Positions 25,807-33,782 of a stretch of DNA of 64,000 bases are shown here, one piece after another. The stretch's first letter is position 1. Each line of letters begins with the position of its first letter. Source of the stretch: CAXXOK01 sp963663285 (lineage in GTDB: Bacteria > Bacillota > Clostridia > Christensenellales > Aristaeellaceae); NCBI GenBank assembly GCA_963663285.2, contig CAXXNI010000004.1, forward strand, positions 1,116,001-1,180,000, in the 5' to 3' direction. The position numbers and the translations under genes are program-made. The notes beneath the pieces were generated by a model. That model saw nothing but the letters and a program-made list of their open reading frames with translations. It was not told the origin of the DNA and did not search any database.

Positions 25807-27059
25807 CCATGACGCAAAAAATACTGGCCGCCCATTGCGGACAGGAAACCCTCACCGTCGGAGAGATGATTCTCGCGAATACCGATTTGGTGCTGGGCAA
25901 CGACATCACCTCGCCCGTGGCAATCAACGAGTTTCAAAAAGCCGGATGCGACTGCGTTTTCGATTGTAACCGCATCGCGCTGGTAATGGACCACTTTACC
26001 CCAAATAAGGATATTAAAGCGGCCGAGCAGACCAAAAAGGTTCGCGAATTTGCGGGGGATAAAGGCATCCCCAATTTCTTCGACGTTGGCGAAATGGGCG
26101 TTGAGCATGCGCTGCTGCCCGAAAAAGGCATGGTAACCGCGGGAGACTTGGTGATCGGCGCGGACAGCCACACCTGCACCTACGGCGCGCTGGGCGCTTT
26201 CTCCTCCGGCGTTGGCTCCACCGATATGGCGGCTGCCATGGCGTACGGCAAAGTATGGCTGCGGGTGCCCGCGGCGATTAAAGTGGTGCTGACCGGTAAA
26301 CTGCAAAAGTATGTATCCGGCAAAGACGTGATTTTAAGCCTGATCCACACCCTCGGAGTGGACGGCGCGCTGTACCAGTCGCTGGAGTTCACGGGCGAAG
26401 GCGTAGCTGCGCTCACGATGGATGACCGCCTGTGCATCTGCAATATGGCGATTGAAGCGGGCGGCAAAAACGGCATTTTCCCGGTAGACGAGCAGACGCT
26501 TGCCTACTTAACCGAGCACGGCGCAAAGCCTCCCAAGGTGTACGCCGCAGATGAGGACGCGGAATATGCCCGCACCATTCACATGGATTTGAGCACGCTC
26601 ACTCCGGTGGTTGCGTTCCCGCATCTGCCGGAAAACGGCAAAACGTTTGACGAGATCGGCGATGTAAAAATCGATCAGGTCGTAGTTGGCTCCTGCACCA
26701 ACGGCCGTATTTCCGATCTGCGCGAGGCGGCGGAAATCCTCAAAGGCCGCAAGGTAGCCAAAGGTGTACGTACGCTGATTATCCCCGCGACGCAGAGCAT
26801 CTGGATGCAGGCGGTCAAGGAAGGGCTGATGGATATTTTCATCGCGGCGGGCTGCGCTGTATCAACCCCCACATGCGGCCCCTGCCTGGGCGGACATATG
26901 GGCATCCTCGCCAAGGGCGAGCGGTGCGTAGCCACCACCAACCGTAACTTTGTCGGCCGCATGGGCGACCCGCAAAGCGAAGTATACCTCGCCAGCCCCG
27001 CAGTGGCGGCGGCGTCCGCGGTGATGGGTAAAATTGCACAGCCCAGCCAGCTTCCCTGA
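25797..27059 (+). CDS. leuC: 3-isopropylmalate dehydratase large subunit
   Basis: A 420-residue aconitase-family protein that binds a 4Fe-4S cluster; cysteines occur in GSCTNGRISD, and in CGPCLGGHMG. It isomerises 2- to 3-isopropylmalate, and should serve citramalate as well. Start: the ATG ten bases after AGGAGG; two more in-frame ATGs follow within twelve bases. Of the shorter LeuC type (about 420 residues) that pairs with a LeuD of about 160 residues, as here. Confidence 0.95.
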   Translation: MSMTMTQKILAAHCGQETLTVGEMILANTDLVLGNDITSPVAINEFQKAGCDCVFDCNRIALVMDHFTPNKDIKAAEQTKKVREFAGDKGIPNFFDVGEMGVEHALLPEKGMVTAGDLVIGADSHTCTYGALGAFSSGVGSTDMAAAMAYGKVWLRVPAAIKVVLTGKLQKYVSGKDVILSLIHTLGVDGALYQSLEFTGEGVAALTMDDRLCICNMAIEAGGKNGIFPVDEQTLAYLTEHGAKPPKVYAADEDAEYARTIHMDLSTLTPVVAFPHLPENGKTFDEIGDVKIDQVVVGSCTNGRISDLREAAEILKGRKVAKGVRTLIIPATQSIWMQAVKEGLMDIFIAAGCAVSTPTCGPCLGGHMGILAKGERCVATTNRNFVGRMGDPQSEVYLASPAVAAASAVMGKIAQPSQLP

Positions 27060-27094
27060 TTCCGGCCGACCTGTTTTTGAAAGGAGATTTTGCT

Positions 27095-27580
27095 ATGCTG
27101 CTTAAAGGCAACGCCTTATGCTATGGCGACCATGTGGATACGGACGTCATCATTCCCGCGCGCTACCTCAACACCTCCGACCCCAAGGAACTGGCGGCGC
27201 ACTGTATGGAGGATATCGACCCTGACTTTTTACAGAAGGTAAAACCCGGCGATATGATCGTCGCAGGGCAGAACTTCGGCTGCGGCTCTTCCCGCGAGCA
27301 CGCGCCGCTGGCGATTAAAACCGCTGGCGTATCCTGCGTGATTGCCAAGAGCTTTGCCCGTATTTTCTACCGCAACGCGATCAACATCGGCCTGCCCATC
27401 ATCGTATGTGACGGGGAGTTTAACAACGGCGATGATTTGGAAGTGGATTTAACGTCCGGTAGCATTGTGAACCACACCACCGGGCAAAGTTACACCTTCC
27501 CGCCGTTTCCGGAATTCCTGCAAAAGATCATTGAGGCGGGCGGCCTGATGAAAGCGATGGCGGGAGGAGAAATTGCGTGA
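27095..27580 (+). CDS. leuD: 3-isopropylmalate dehydratase small subunit
   Basis: A 161-residue swivel-domain partner of LeuC, with the expected DTDVIIPARYL and GQNFGCGSSREHAPLAIK motifs. The ATG after AAGGAGATTTTGCT is the start; a TTG six codons earlier lies inside the ribosome site. Its stop codon overlaps the leuB start (GTGA). Confidence 0.95.
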   Translation: MLLKGNALCYGDHVDTDVIIPARYLNTSDPKELAAHCMEDIDPDFLQKVKPGDMIVAGQNFGCGSSREHAPLAIKTAGVSCVIAKSFARIFYRNAINIGLPIIVCDGEFNNGDDLEVDLTSGSIVNHTTGQSYTFPPFPEFLQKIIEAGGLMKAMAGGEIA

Positions 27581-28644
27581 CGTATAACATTGTTTTGGTG
27601 CCGGGTGACGGTATCGGCCCGGAGATTGTAGACGGCGCCGTGCAAGTGCTGGAAGCGGTCGGCAAGAAGTACGGCCACACCTTCACCTTTGAAACGGTGC
27701 TGGCGGGCGGCTGTGCTATCGACAAGACCGGCGTGCCCCTGCCGCAGGAAAGCCTTGATAAGTGCCTGCAAAGCGACAGCGTGCTGCTGGGCGCGGTTGG
27801 CGGCCCCAAGTGGGATACACTGCCCGGACATCTGCGCCCGGAGCGCGCGCTGCTGGGTATTCGCAAAGAGCTGGGGCTGTTCGCCAACCTGCGCCCCGCC
27901 AAACTGCAAAAGGAACTGGCGGCGGCTTCGCCCCTGCGGGCGGATATTGCCGCGCGCGGTGTGGATTTGCTGATCGTGCGTGAGCTAACGGGCGGTATGT
28001 ACTTCGGCCCCCGCGGCCGCGGCGAAGGCGAGATGGGCGAAAACGCCTACGATACCGAAATTTACAGCAAAGGCGAGATTGAGCGCATCGGCCGCGTCGG
28101 CTTTGAAACCGCCATGAAGCGCGGCAAGAAGCTGTGCAGCATCGACAAAGCCAATGTGCTGGAAAGCTCCCGCCTGTGGCGCGAAACCATGCACGAGATG
28201 GCGAAAGCCTACCCGGAAGTGGCGTACAGCGATATGCTGGTGGACAATGCCGCCATGCAGCTGATTCAAAACCCCACGCAGTTTGACGTAATCGTGACCA
28301 GCAACCTGTTTGGCGACATCCTCTCGGATGAGGCCAGCCAGCTGACCGGCTCTATCGGCCTCCTCGCAAGCGCATCGCTTGGCGAGGGTACGCGCGGCAT
28401 GTACGAGCCGATTCACGGCTCTGCGCCGGACATTGCGGGGCAGGGTATCGCCAACCCGATTGCGACCATCCTGTCTACTGCCATGATGCTGAACCTTTCC
28501 TTCGGCCTGGCCGAAGAAGCCAAAGCGGTGGAGAACGCGGTGGAAACCGTGCTGGCTTCCGGCGCGCGCACCAAGGATATTGCCGCTGGCGGCGCGTTTA
28601 TCTCCGGTGCGGAGATGACGAAGAAAATCATTGAGGCGCTGTAA
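27577..28644 (+). CDS. leuB: 3-isopropylmalate dehydrogenase
   Basis: A 355-residue NAD-dependent beta-decarboxylating dehydrogenase. Motifs: VPGDGIGPEIVDGAVQVLEA near the start, RELTGGMYFGPRG, and the NAD site with SNLFGDILSDEASQLTGSIG. It starts at GTG coupled to the leuD stop and is the last gene of the operon. In this setting it should also handle 3-methylmalate from the citramalate route. Confidence 0.96.
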   Translation: MTYNIVLVPGDGIGPEIVDGAVQVLEAVGKKYGHTFTFETVLAGGCAIDKTGVPLPQESLDKCLQSDSVLLGAVGGPKWDTLPGHLRPERALLGIRKELGLFANLRPAKLQKELAAASPLRADIAARGVDLLIVRELTGGMYFGPRGRGEGEMGENAYDTEIYSKGEIERIGRVGFETAMKRGKKLCSIDKANVLESSRLWRETMHEMAKAYPEVAYSDMLVDNAAMQLIQNPTQFDVIVTSNLFGDILSDEASQLTGSIGLLASASLGEGTRGMYEPIHGSAPDIAGQGIANPIATILSTAMMLNLSFGLAEEAKAVENAVETVLASGARTKDIAAGGAFISGAEMTKKIIEAL

Positions 28645-28665
28645 GCAAAAGACAAATATCTGCAC

Positions 28666-28704
28666 ACAGTCCCCGGCAGCAAATGCTGCCGGGGACTGTT
28701 TTTT
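28666..28704 (+). terminator. terminator of the ilv-leu operon
   Basis: A perfect 15-base stem (ACAGTCCCCGGCAGC) with an AAAT loop, followed by TTTTT, 21 bases after leuB. Confidence 0.95.
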
Positions 28705-28812
28705 GGTATCGTTTCTCTGTAAAACCGTTTCGATCCGACGATCCGGGGTTTACAACCTTTTGCGATAGTGCTGGTCTGCACTTATAGAGGAAAGGAATGA
28801 ATAGCTGGATTT

Positions 28813-28998
28813 TCAATACCGTTTCAGCTCGGGGGTTACGACCGGCTTGCCATCCGGGTCTAATAGGGGCGTCAGTCCACCGGCATATCCCGAGGAATGC
28901 CACAGATAGTTGATGCCTGTTTCTTTATCCACCCAGATTTCCATTGGATTCATGGAGCCCTGTTTATAAATACGTTCAAAGCGTTTGTCATCCCACAT
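28813..28998 (-). CDS. small protein, DUF6440-like
   Basis: A 61-residue protein with the core VDKETGINYLWHSSGYAGG followed by LTPLLDPDGKPVV, which I recognise as similar to DUF6440 family proteins of Firmicutes; function unknown. The start has AGAAGGAG nine bases upstream and a promoter precedes it, so it is real despite its size. No signal peptide or membrane segment. Confidence 0.75.
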   Translation of the reverse strand: MWDDKRFERIYKQGSMNPMEIWVDKETGINYLWHSSGYAGGLTPLLDPDGKPVVTPELKRY

Positions 28999-29033
28999 GG
29001 TAGCACGCTCCTTCTAGTGTTGATTTCGTTGTC

Positions 29034-29062
29034 AGCATACCATGGCAGATCAGGCTGTGCAA
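29034..29062 (-). promoter_or_regulatory. promoter of the small DUF6440-like gene
   Basis: On the minus strand TTGCAC and TATGCT are 17 bases apart, about 35 bases before the start codon. Confidence 0.6.
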
Positions 29063-29125
29063 GGGAGTGTGCTTCTAACCCGCGCAGGAGCGGCTCATTC
29101 CTACGGCTTACGGTATGAAAAAGCT

Positions 29126-29154
29126 GTGTCAACAGAGGTGCATCGGGGTATACT
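29126..29154 (+). promoter_or_regulatory. possible promoter of the rhodanese lipoprotein gene
   Basis: TATACT is well placed 46 bases before the gene; the -35 candidate GTGTCA at 17 bases is poor. Confidence 0.35.
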
Positions 29155-29200
29155 AAAAGCGTAGACAGAATTTAACCCTTTGCAGAAAGGTTGAGTATTG

Positions 29201-29647
29201 ATGAAGAAGATTTGGCAATCCAAAGTCTTATGGCTTACGCTTTTGATCGCAGGTGCGTTGGCAGCGCTTTCCGGCTGCACCGCCACGACGGAAAACACAA
29301 CGGATGTGGCTGCCGATACGGATGTATCCGCCGGGGTATACCAAACCATAACACCACAGGAAGGCAAACAGCTTTTAGACAGCGATTCCGGTGTGATACT
29401 GGTGGACGTACGCGAACAATCGGAATATGACGATGGGCACATTCCGGGCGCGATTTTACTGCCTCTGGGGCAGATTAACGATCAGGCGGCGACGGTACTG
29501 CCCGATCAGGCAGCAACGATCATCGTATACTGCCGCAGTGGCAGGCGGAGCCAGTCCGCAGCGAATGCGCTGCTTTCACTCGGGTACACCAACGTATTGG
29601 ATATGGGTGGCATCAGCAGTTGGCCGTACGATGTGGTAACCGACTAA
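29201..29647 (+). CDS. rhodanese-domain lipoprotein
   Basis: A 148-residue exported protein. The signal peptide ends in a lipobox LSGC with the lipidated Cys at residue 26, followed by a Thr/Asp-rich linker and one rhodanese domain whose active-site loop is CRSGRRS (catalytic Cys present), with the VDVREQSEYDDGHIPGA motif before it. It would be a membrane-tethered sulfurtransferase facing the outside. ATG is preferred to the TTG one codon earlier. Flanked by terminators, so monocistronic. Confidence 0.88.
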   Translation: MKKIWQSKVLWLTLLIAGALAALSGCTATTENTTDVAADTDVSAGVYQTITPQEGKQLLDSDSGVILVDVREQSEYDDGHIPGAILLPLGQINDQAATVLPDQAATIIVYCRSGRRSQSAANALLSLGYTNVLDMGGISSWPYDVVTD

Positions 29648-29678
29648 AAAGCGCTGTCACACAACAATAGAATGGATA

Positions 29679-29726
29679 GGGGTTCCGGTTTTCCGCTGCT
29701 GGCAGCGGAAGCCGGAACCCCTTTTG
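29679..29726 (+). terminator. terminator of the rhodanese gene
   Basis: GGGGTTCCGG...CCGCTG pairs with CAGCGG...CCGGAACCCC around a 4-base loop, followed by TTTTG. Confidence 0.85.
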
Positions 29727-29765
29727 TCATTTGCCTTACAGTTCTGTCATCAAGTGCCCTTTTCC

Positions 29766-29794
29766 TTGACAGGTACCGAAAAAAAAGATAAGAT
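29766..29794 (+). promoter_or_regulatory. promoter of the membrane glycan cluster
   Basis: TTGACA and TAAGAT with a 17-base spacer containing an A-tract, 47 bases before the GTG start of the next gene. Confidence 0.75.
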
Positions 29795-29841
29795 ACAACC
29801 GATATAGAACGTGTGAAAATTGGCAAAAGGGGGAAACGGCC

Positions 29842-31686
29842 GTGCGACCAATCCGAGCCGGATGGAAACTGCCGCTGCTTTCCTTTTTTTGGTGCCTTTC
29901 AGTGGCTGCCTTTAGCGTATCGCTTTCCGTAGGCCAGGCGATGGGAGAAGGCGCTGTTACATGGACGCGCACATTGCCGTATACCGGGATATGGCTGCTG
30001 GCCGCTGTGGCACTTGGTTTGGGGTATGCGCGGCTGGGACGGTTTACGCGTCCTTTCCATAATATACGGTTATGGCTGCTAAGCGTATTATTTGCTCTTG
30101 TGCTCACACTGGGGGAAAGCTTCGCCCAGACCGGGACGGCAGCGCTGCTGACCAGTCAAAAAGGGGTTGCACTTTTATATTTTATCGGGCGTGTGCCTGC
30201 CTGCTATATGGGCATGGCGCTGCTTTTGCATGCGCTGCGCCAATTGCCTGAAGGGGCGCAGTCGCCGGGCAGCGCTGTTGCGCCTTCCTACCGCTTACCC
30301 GTATGGGGTGGCATGCTGGTATTGCTGCTTTGCTGGCTTCCATACGCTATCGTCGTTTGGCCGGGCACCGTGAGCAATGACAGCATCACGCAACTGGCGG
30401 AGGTTTTTGGTACGAAGGCATTGGAAACCGGCAATCCACTTGCGCAAACAGGGCTGGTTTGGCTGGCGGTGCAAGTTGGGCAGGGATGGCTGGGTTCGGC
30501 GGATGCGGCGGTTGCCCTGTATGTTTGTGTGCAGGCGCTGCTGATGGCGTGGCTGCTCAGCTATACGCTGCGGCGGATGGTACAGGCGCGTATGCCTGCC
30601 TGGATGCCGTGGCTGGCGCTCCTGTTTTATGCGCTTTGTCCCATTTTCTCGGTATTCGCGTTCTGCATGGGGAAGGATACGACCTTTGCCATGGCGGTGC
30701 TTTGGTTTACCTTAATGGCGTGGCGCGTAGTGCAAAGCAAGTGGCCGCCGCTGCGTACCACCGCCGGATTGATGCTGAGCGCCGCTGCCTGCACACTGCT
30801 GCGAAACGCGGGCGCGGTACTGGCGGGCGTTACGCTGCTGGCGCTTTTGATCCACTCCTTTTCGGTGCACACCCGCAAGTGGCGCGCCTCGTTTGCGGGG
30901 TTGGTCGCGGTTGCGGCATCGCTGGTACTGCTCTACGGAGCCATCGTACCCGGCCTTGGCGCCGAGGCTGCCGCCGATACGGAAAACTGGTCAGTGCCCC
31001 TGCAGCAGGTGGCGCGCGTCGTGGCTGGCGGTACGCTGGAGGAATCCGAACTGGCGGTGATCGACGCGGTGATTCCGACGGGCGAGATACAGGCAGTTTA
31101 TGACGGCGAGCTTTCCGATCCGGTGAAAAAACTGTGGCGCGATACGGCAATACCGCAGCAAACCCGCGCATTTTTTAGATTGTGGTTCAAATTGGGGTTC
31201 AAGTACCCCGCGACGTACTTCAGCGCCTTTTTCCACAACAGCTACGGTTACCTGATGCCGGGATATGTAAGCACCATTAAGCCGACCTTCCTGCTGGGCA
31301 TGGAGGGGCGCACCACGCTGATTGACGGGCGGTTTGATTTTACGATCAACCCTGCTGCCGATGAATTAAAGCAAACACTGCGCTCGCTTTTTGCCTACGG
31401 ACCCTTCCGGCTGCTGTGTGCGCCGGGCTTGTATGGATGGATTATACTGTTTGCATGGGCGGGGGTAATGGGTACGCGCCGCAGGCGCAACGCGATTATG
31501 CTGCTGCCCGCGCTGCTTACGCTGTTGGGCTGCCTACTTTCGGCGGTGAACGGATACTTCCGTTATGCGATGCCGTTATATTTTCTGGCACCGGTCTTGG
31601 TGGCGCTGGTAGCGGAGGCGCAGCCTGCGAAACGGCTCCATTCACACCAACCTCCCATGGAAGGGCAGTCCAGAATTGAAAAGTAA
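29842..31686 (+). CDS. polytopic membrane protein, DUF6020-like
   Basis: A 614-residue protein with a dozen or so membrane segments. A stretch WPGTVSNDSITQLAEVFG followed by loops and FCMGKDTTFAMAVLWFTLMAW recalls the DUF6020 family, large membrane proteins related to GT-C glycosyltransferases. Starts at GTG, with AAAGGGGG eight bases before it. It precedes a GT2 gene by 23 bases, so it is likely the first gene of a four-gene set that builds or moves a lipid-linked glycan. The last ~25 residues are hydrophilic and cytoplasmic. Confidence 0.68.
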   Translation: MRPIRAGWKLPLLSFFWCLSVAAFSVSLSVGQAMGEGAVTWTRTLPYTGIWLLAAVALGLGYARLGRFTRPFHNIRLWLLSVLFALVLTLGESFAQTGTAALLTSQKGVALLYFIGRVPACYMGMALLLHALRQLPEGAQSPGSAVAPSYRLPVWGGMLVLLLCWLPYAIVVWPGTVSNDSITQLAEVFGTKALETGNPLAQTGLVWLAVQVGQGWLGSADAAVALYVCVQALLMAWLLSYTLRRMVQARMPAWMPWLALLFYALCPIFSVFAFCMGKDTTFAMAVLWFTLMAWRVVQSKWPPLRTTAGLMLSAAACTLLRNAGAVLAGVTLLALLIHSFSVHTRKWRASFAGLVAVAASLVLLYGAIVPGLGAEAAADTENWSVPLQQVARVVAGGTLEESELAVIDAVIPTGEIQAVYDGELSDPVKKLWRDTAIPQQTRAFFRLWFKLGFKYPATYFSAFFHNSYGYLMPGYVSTIKPTFLLGMEGRTTLIDGRFDFTINPAADELKQTLRSLFAYGPFRLLCAPGLYGWIILFAWAGVMGTRRRRNAIMLLPALLTLLGCLLSAVNGYFRYAMPLYFLAPVLVALVAEAQPAKRLHSHQPPMEGQSRIEK

Positions 31687-31709
31687 TGTGCGGATAAAGG
31701 AGATTCGAT

Positions 31710-32663
31710 ATGAAGCTGATCATTCAAATTCCCTGCTATAACGAGGCGGAAACGCTGACGATTGCACTGGACGATTTACCAAAGCAAATCGAGGGAATTG
31801 ATGAAATAGAGTATCTCGTTATTGACGACGGAAGCCGGGATGATACCGTGAAGGTAGCGCGCGCATGGGGCGTGCACCATATTGTAAGCTTTGCCAGCAA
31901 CAAAGGCTTGGCAAGAGGCTTTATGGCGGGGCTGGACGCCTGTCTGCGAAACGGCGCAGACATCATCGTTAATACGGACGCGGATAATCAGTACTGCGGG
32001 CAGGATGTGGAAAAGCTCATCCGGCCGATACTCAACCACGAGGCGGATATTGTGATCGGCGAGCGGCCAATCGACGCGACCGAGCATTTTTCGCCTGTAA
32101 AAAAGAAATTACAGCATTTTGGCAGCTATGTTGTTCGCAAAGCGTCCAGAACGGACGTGGCAGATGCACCCAGCGGCTTTCGTGCCTATACGCGGGAAGC
32201 GGCAATGAGCATCAATGTCATTAACAACTACACCTACACACTGGAAACCATTGTACAGGCTGGTAACAGCCGGATGGCTGTGCGTTCGGTACCGGTACGC
32301 ACCAATCCGGAACTGCGGGAGTCGCGGCTGTTTAAAAGCATTGGCGGCTATGTGAAGCGTTCCATGGTCACGATTTTGCGTTCTTTTATGATGTATAATC
32401 CGCTGAAATTTTTTGGCGCCGTCGGCGGCGTGGTATTTACGGCAGGCTTGTTACTGGGTATCCGATTTTTAGTGTTCTATTTACAGGGTTCCGGTGCAGG
32501 GCACGTGCAATCGCTGATTTTAACCAGCATCCTGCTGCTGATGGGCGTGCTGACTTGGGTGGTCGGGCTTTTAGCGGATATTACTGCTGCAAACCGTAAG
32601 CTGCTTGAAGACATTCAATTTCGTGTGCGAAAACTGGATTATAGTGACGACGCTAAAAAATAA
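31710..32663 (+). CDS. family 2 glycosyltransferase with C-terminal membrane helices
   Basis: A 317-residue GT-A fold enzyme: IIQIPCYNEAETL, VIDDGSRDDT and NTDADNQY (metal-binding Asp) in the N-terminal 220 residues, then two membrane helices. The layout matches dolichyl-phosphate-mannose-synthase-like enzymes that move a sugar from a nucleotide to polyprenyl phosphate on the inner face of the membrane, providing donors for GT-C enzymes such as those encoded on either side. Confidence 0.88.
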   Translation: MKLIIQIPCYNEAETLTIALDDLPKQIEGIDEIEYLVIDDGSRDDTVKVARAWGVHHIVSFASNKGLARGFMAGLDACLRNGADIIVNTDADNQYCGQDVEKLIRPILNHEADIVIGERPIDATEHFSPVKKKLQHFGSYVVRKASRTDVADAPSGFRAYTREAAMSINVINNYTYTLETIVQAGNSRMAVRSVPVRTNPELRESRLFKSIGGYVKRSMVTILRSFMMYNPLKFFGAVGGVVFTAGLLLGIRFLVFYLQGSGAGHVQSLILTSILLLMGVLTWVVGLLADITAANRKLLEDIQFRVRKLDYSDDAKK

Positions 32664-32723
32664 CATGGCGGTAGGGAGATAACAGCCGGCAGGCAGTTGC
32701 TTATCGGCTGAAAGGACGATAGC

Positions 32724-33782
32724 ATGAAAGTAATGGTTTCAGTAAATCATCCGGCGTGGGTGCACCAGTTTCATCCCATCATTGAAAAACTGCGCAGCCG
32801 CGGAGATGAAGTGTTAATGCTTGCAATTGATAAAGACGGCGCGGAAGAATTATTGAAAAATTATCAGATACCTTACGTGCTGTGTGCAAAAGGAACGGGC
32901 CGTAACGTAGTAGAAAAGGGCTGGCTCTTTGTAAAAATGTGCTTGCGGTATACTTGGCACGCCCTGCGTTTTCAGCCGGATATCCTCATCGGGCGCGCAT
33001 CGCCCATGATGGCAGTGGCGGCGTGGGTTTGCCGCAAACCGCATTTATTGTATGAAGATACTGAGGTTAGTAAATTCAGTCTGCGCATTTGCAAGCGTCT
33101 GAGCACTAAAATGCTGACGCCGCGTACCTTTTTAACCGATCTGGGACCCAAACAGGAGCGTGTGGACACGTATAAAGAGCTTTTTTATCTGCATCCGTCG
33201 GTATTTACGCCGGACAAGCAAGTGCTGCGCGACGTGGGCTTTAACCCGGATGAGCCTTACGTGTTTGTCCGCTTCGTAGCATGGAATGCCAGCCATGATG
33301 TAGGCAAGCATGGATTAAACGATGCAGAGCAGCTTGCGCTGGTGAAAAAGCTGGAATCGGCGGGCGTACGGGTATGGGTGAGCAGTGAAAAACCACTTTC
33401 CAAGGAATTGGAACCCTACCGCCTGCAAACGCCGTTTGCGCTGGCGCACCATGTGCTGGCGTTTGCACGGCTGGTATACAGCGAAGGAGCGACCATGGCC
33501 AGCGAAGCGGTTGTGCTGGGGGTGCATGCTCTGTACGTGAATGTGATTCAAAGCGGCAGTACACAGGAGCAAAGCGAGCGCTTCCACCTGATGTATAACT
33601 ATAACGACGGGGATGACCGTTACGAACGCGCGCTTACGCAGGCGCTTGCGCTGCTGGCAGATCCGGAACTGGAAACCAAGGGCCGCGTGAAGCAGCAAAA
33701 ACTGCTTTCCGAAAAAGTGGATATTAACGATTATTATATCGCCGAGATGGATCGGCTGGTGAAGACCGGGAGGAAAGGCTGA
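32724..33782 (+). CDS. DUF354-like glycosyltransferase-fold protein
   Basis: A 352-residue soluble protein with an N-terminal MVSVNHPAWVHQFHPIIEKL start and a two-domain GT-B-like arrangement, which resembles DUF354 (archaeal and bacterial proteins related to UDP-GlcNAc-type glycosyltransferases). Conserved features seen: GRASPMMAVAAWVCRKP, HLLYEDTEVSKF, and SEGATMASEAVVLGVHALYVN near the C-terminus, the latter fitting a nucleotide-sugar site. Substrate unknown. The stop codon overlaps the following start (TGATG). Confidence 0.78.
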   Translation: MKVMVSVNHPAWVHQFHPIIEKLRSRGDEVLMLAIDKDGAEELLKNYQIPYVLCAKGTGRNVVEKGWLFVKMCLRYTWHALRFQPDILIGRASPMMAVAAWVCRKPHLLYEDTEVSKFSLRICKRLSTKMLTPRTFLTDLGPKQERVDTYKELFYLHPSVFTPDKQVLRDVGFNPDEPYVFVRFVAWNASHDVGKHGLNDAEQLALVKKLESAGVRVWVSSEKPLSKELEPYRLQTPFALAHHVLAFARLVYSEGATMASEAVVLGVHALYVNVIQSGSTQEQSERFHLMYNYNDGDDRYERALTQALALLADPELETKGRVKQQKLLSEKVDINDYYIAEMDRLVKTGRKG

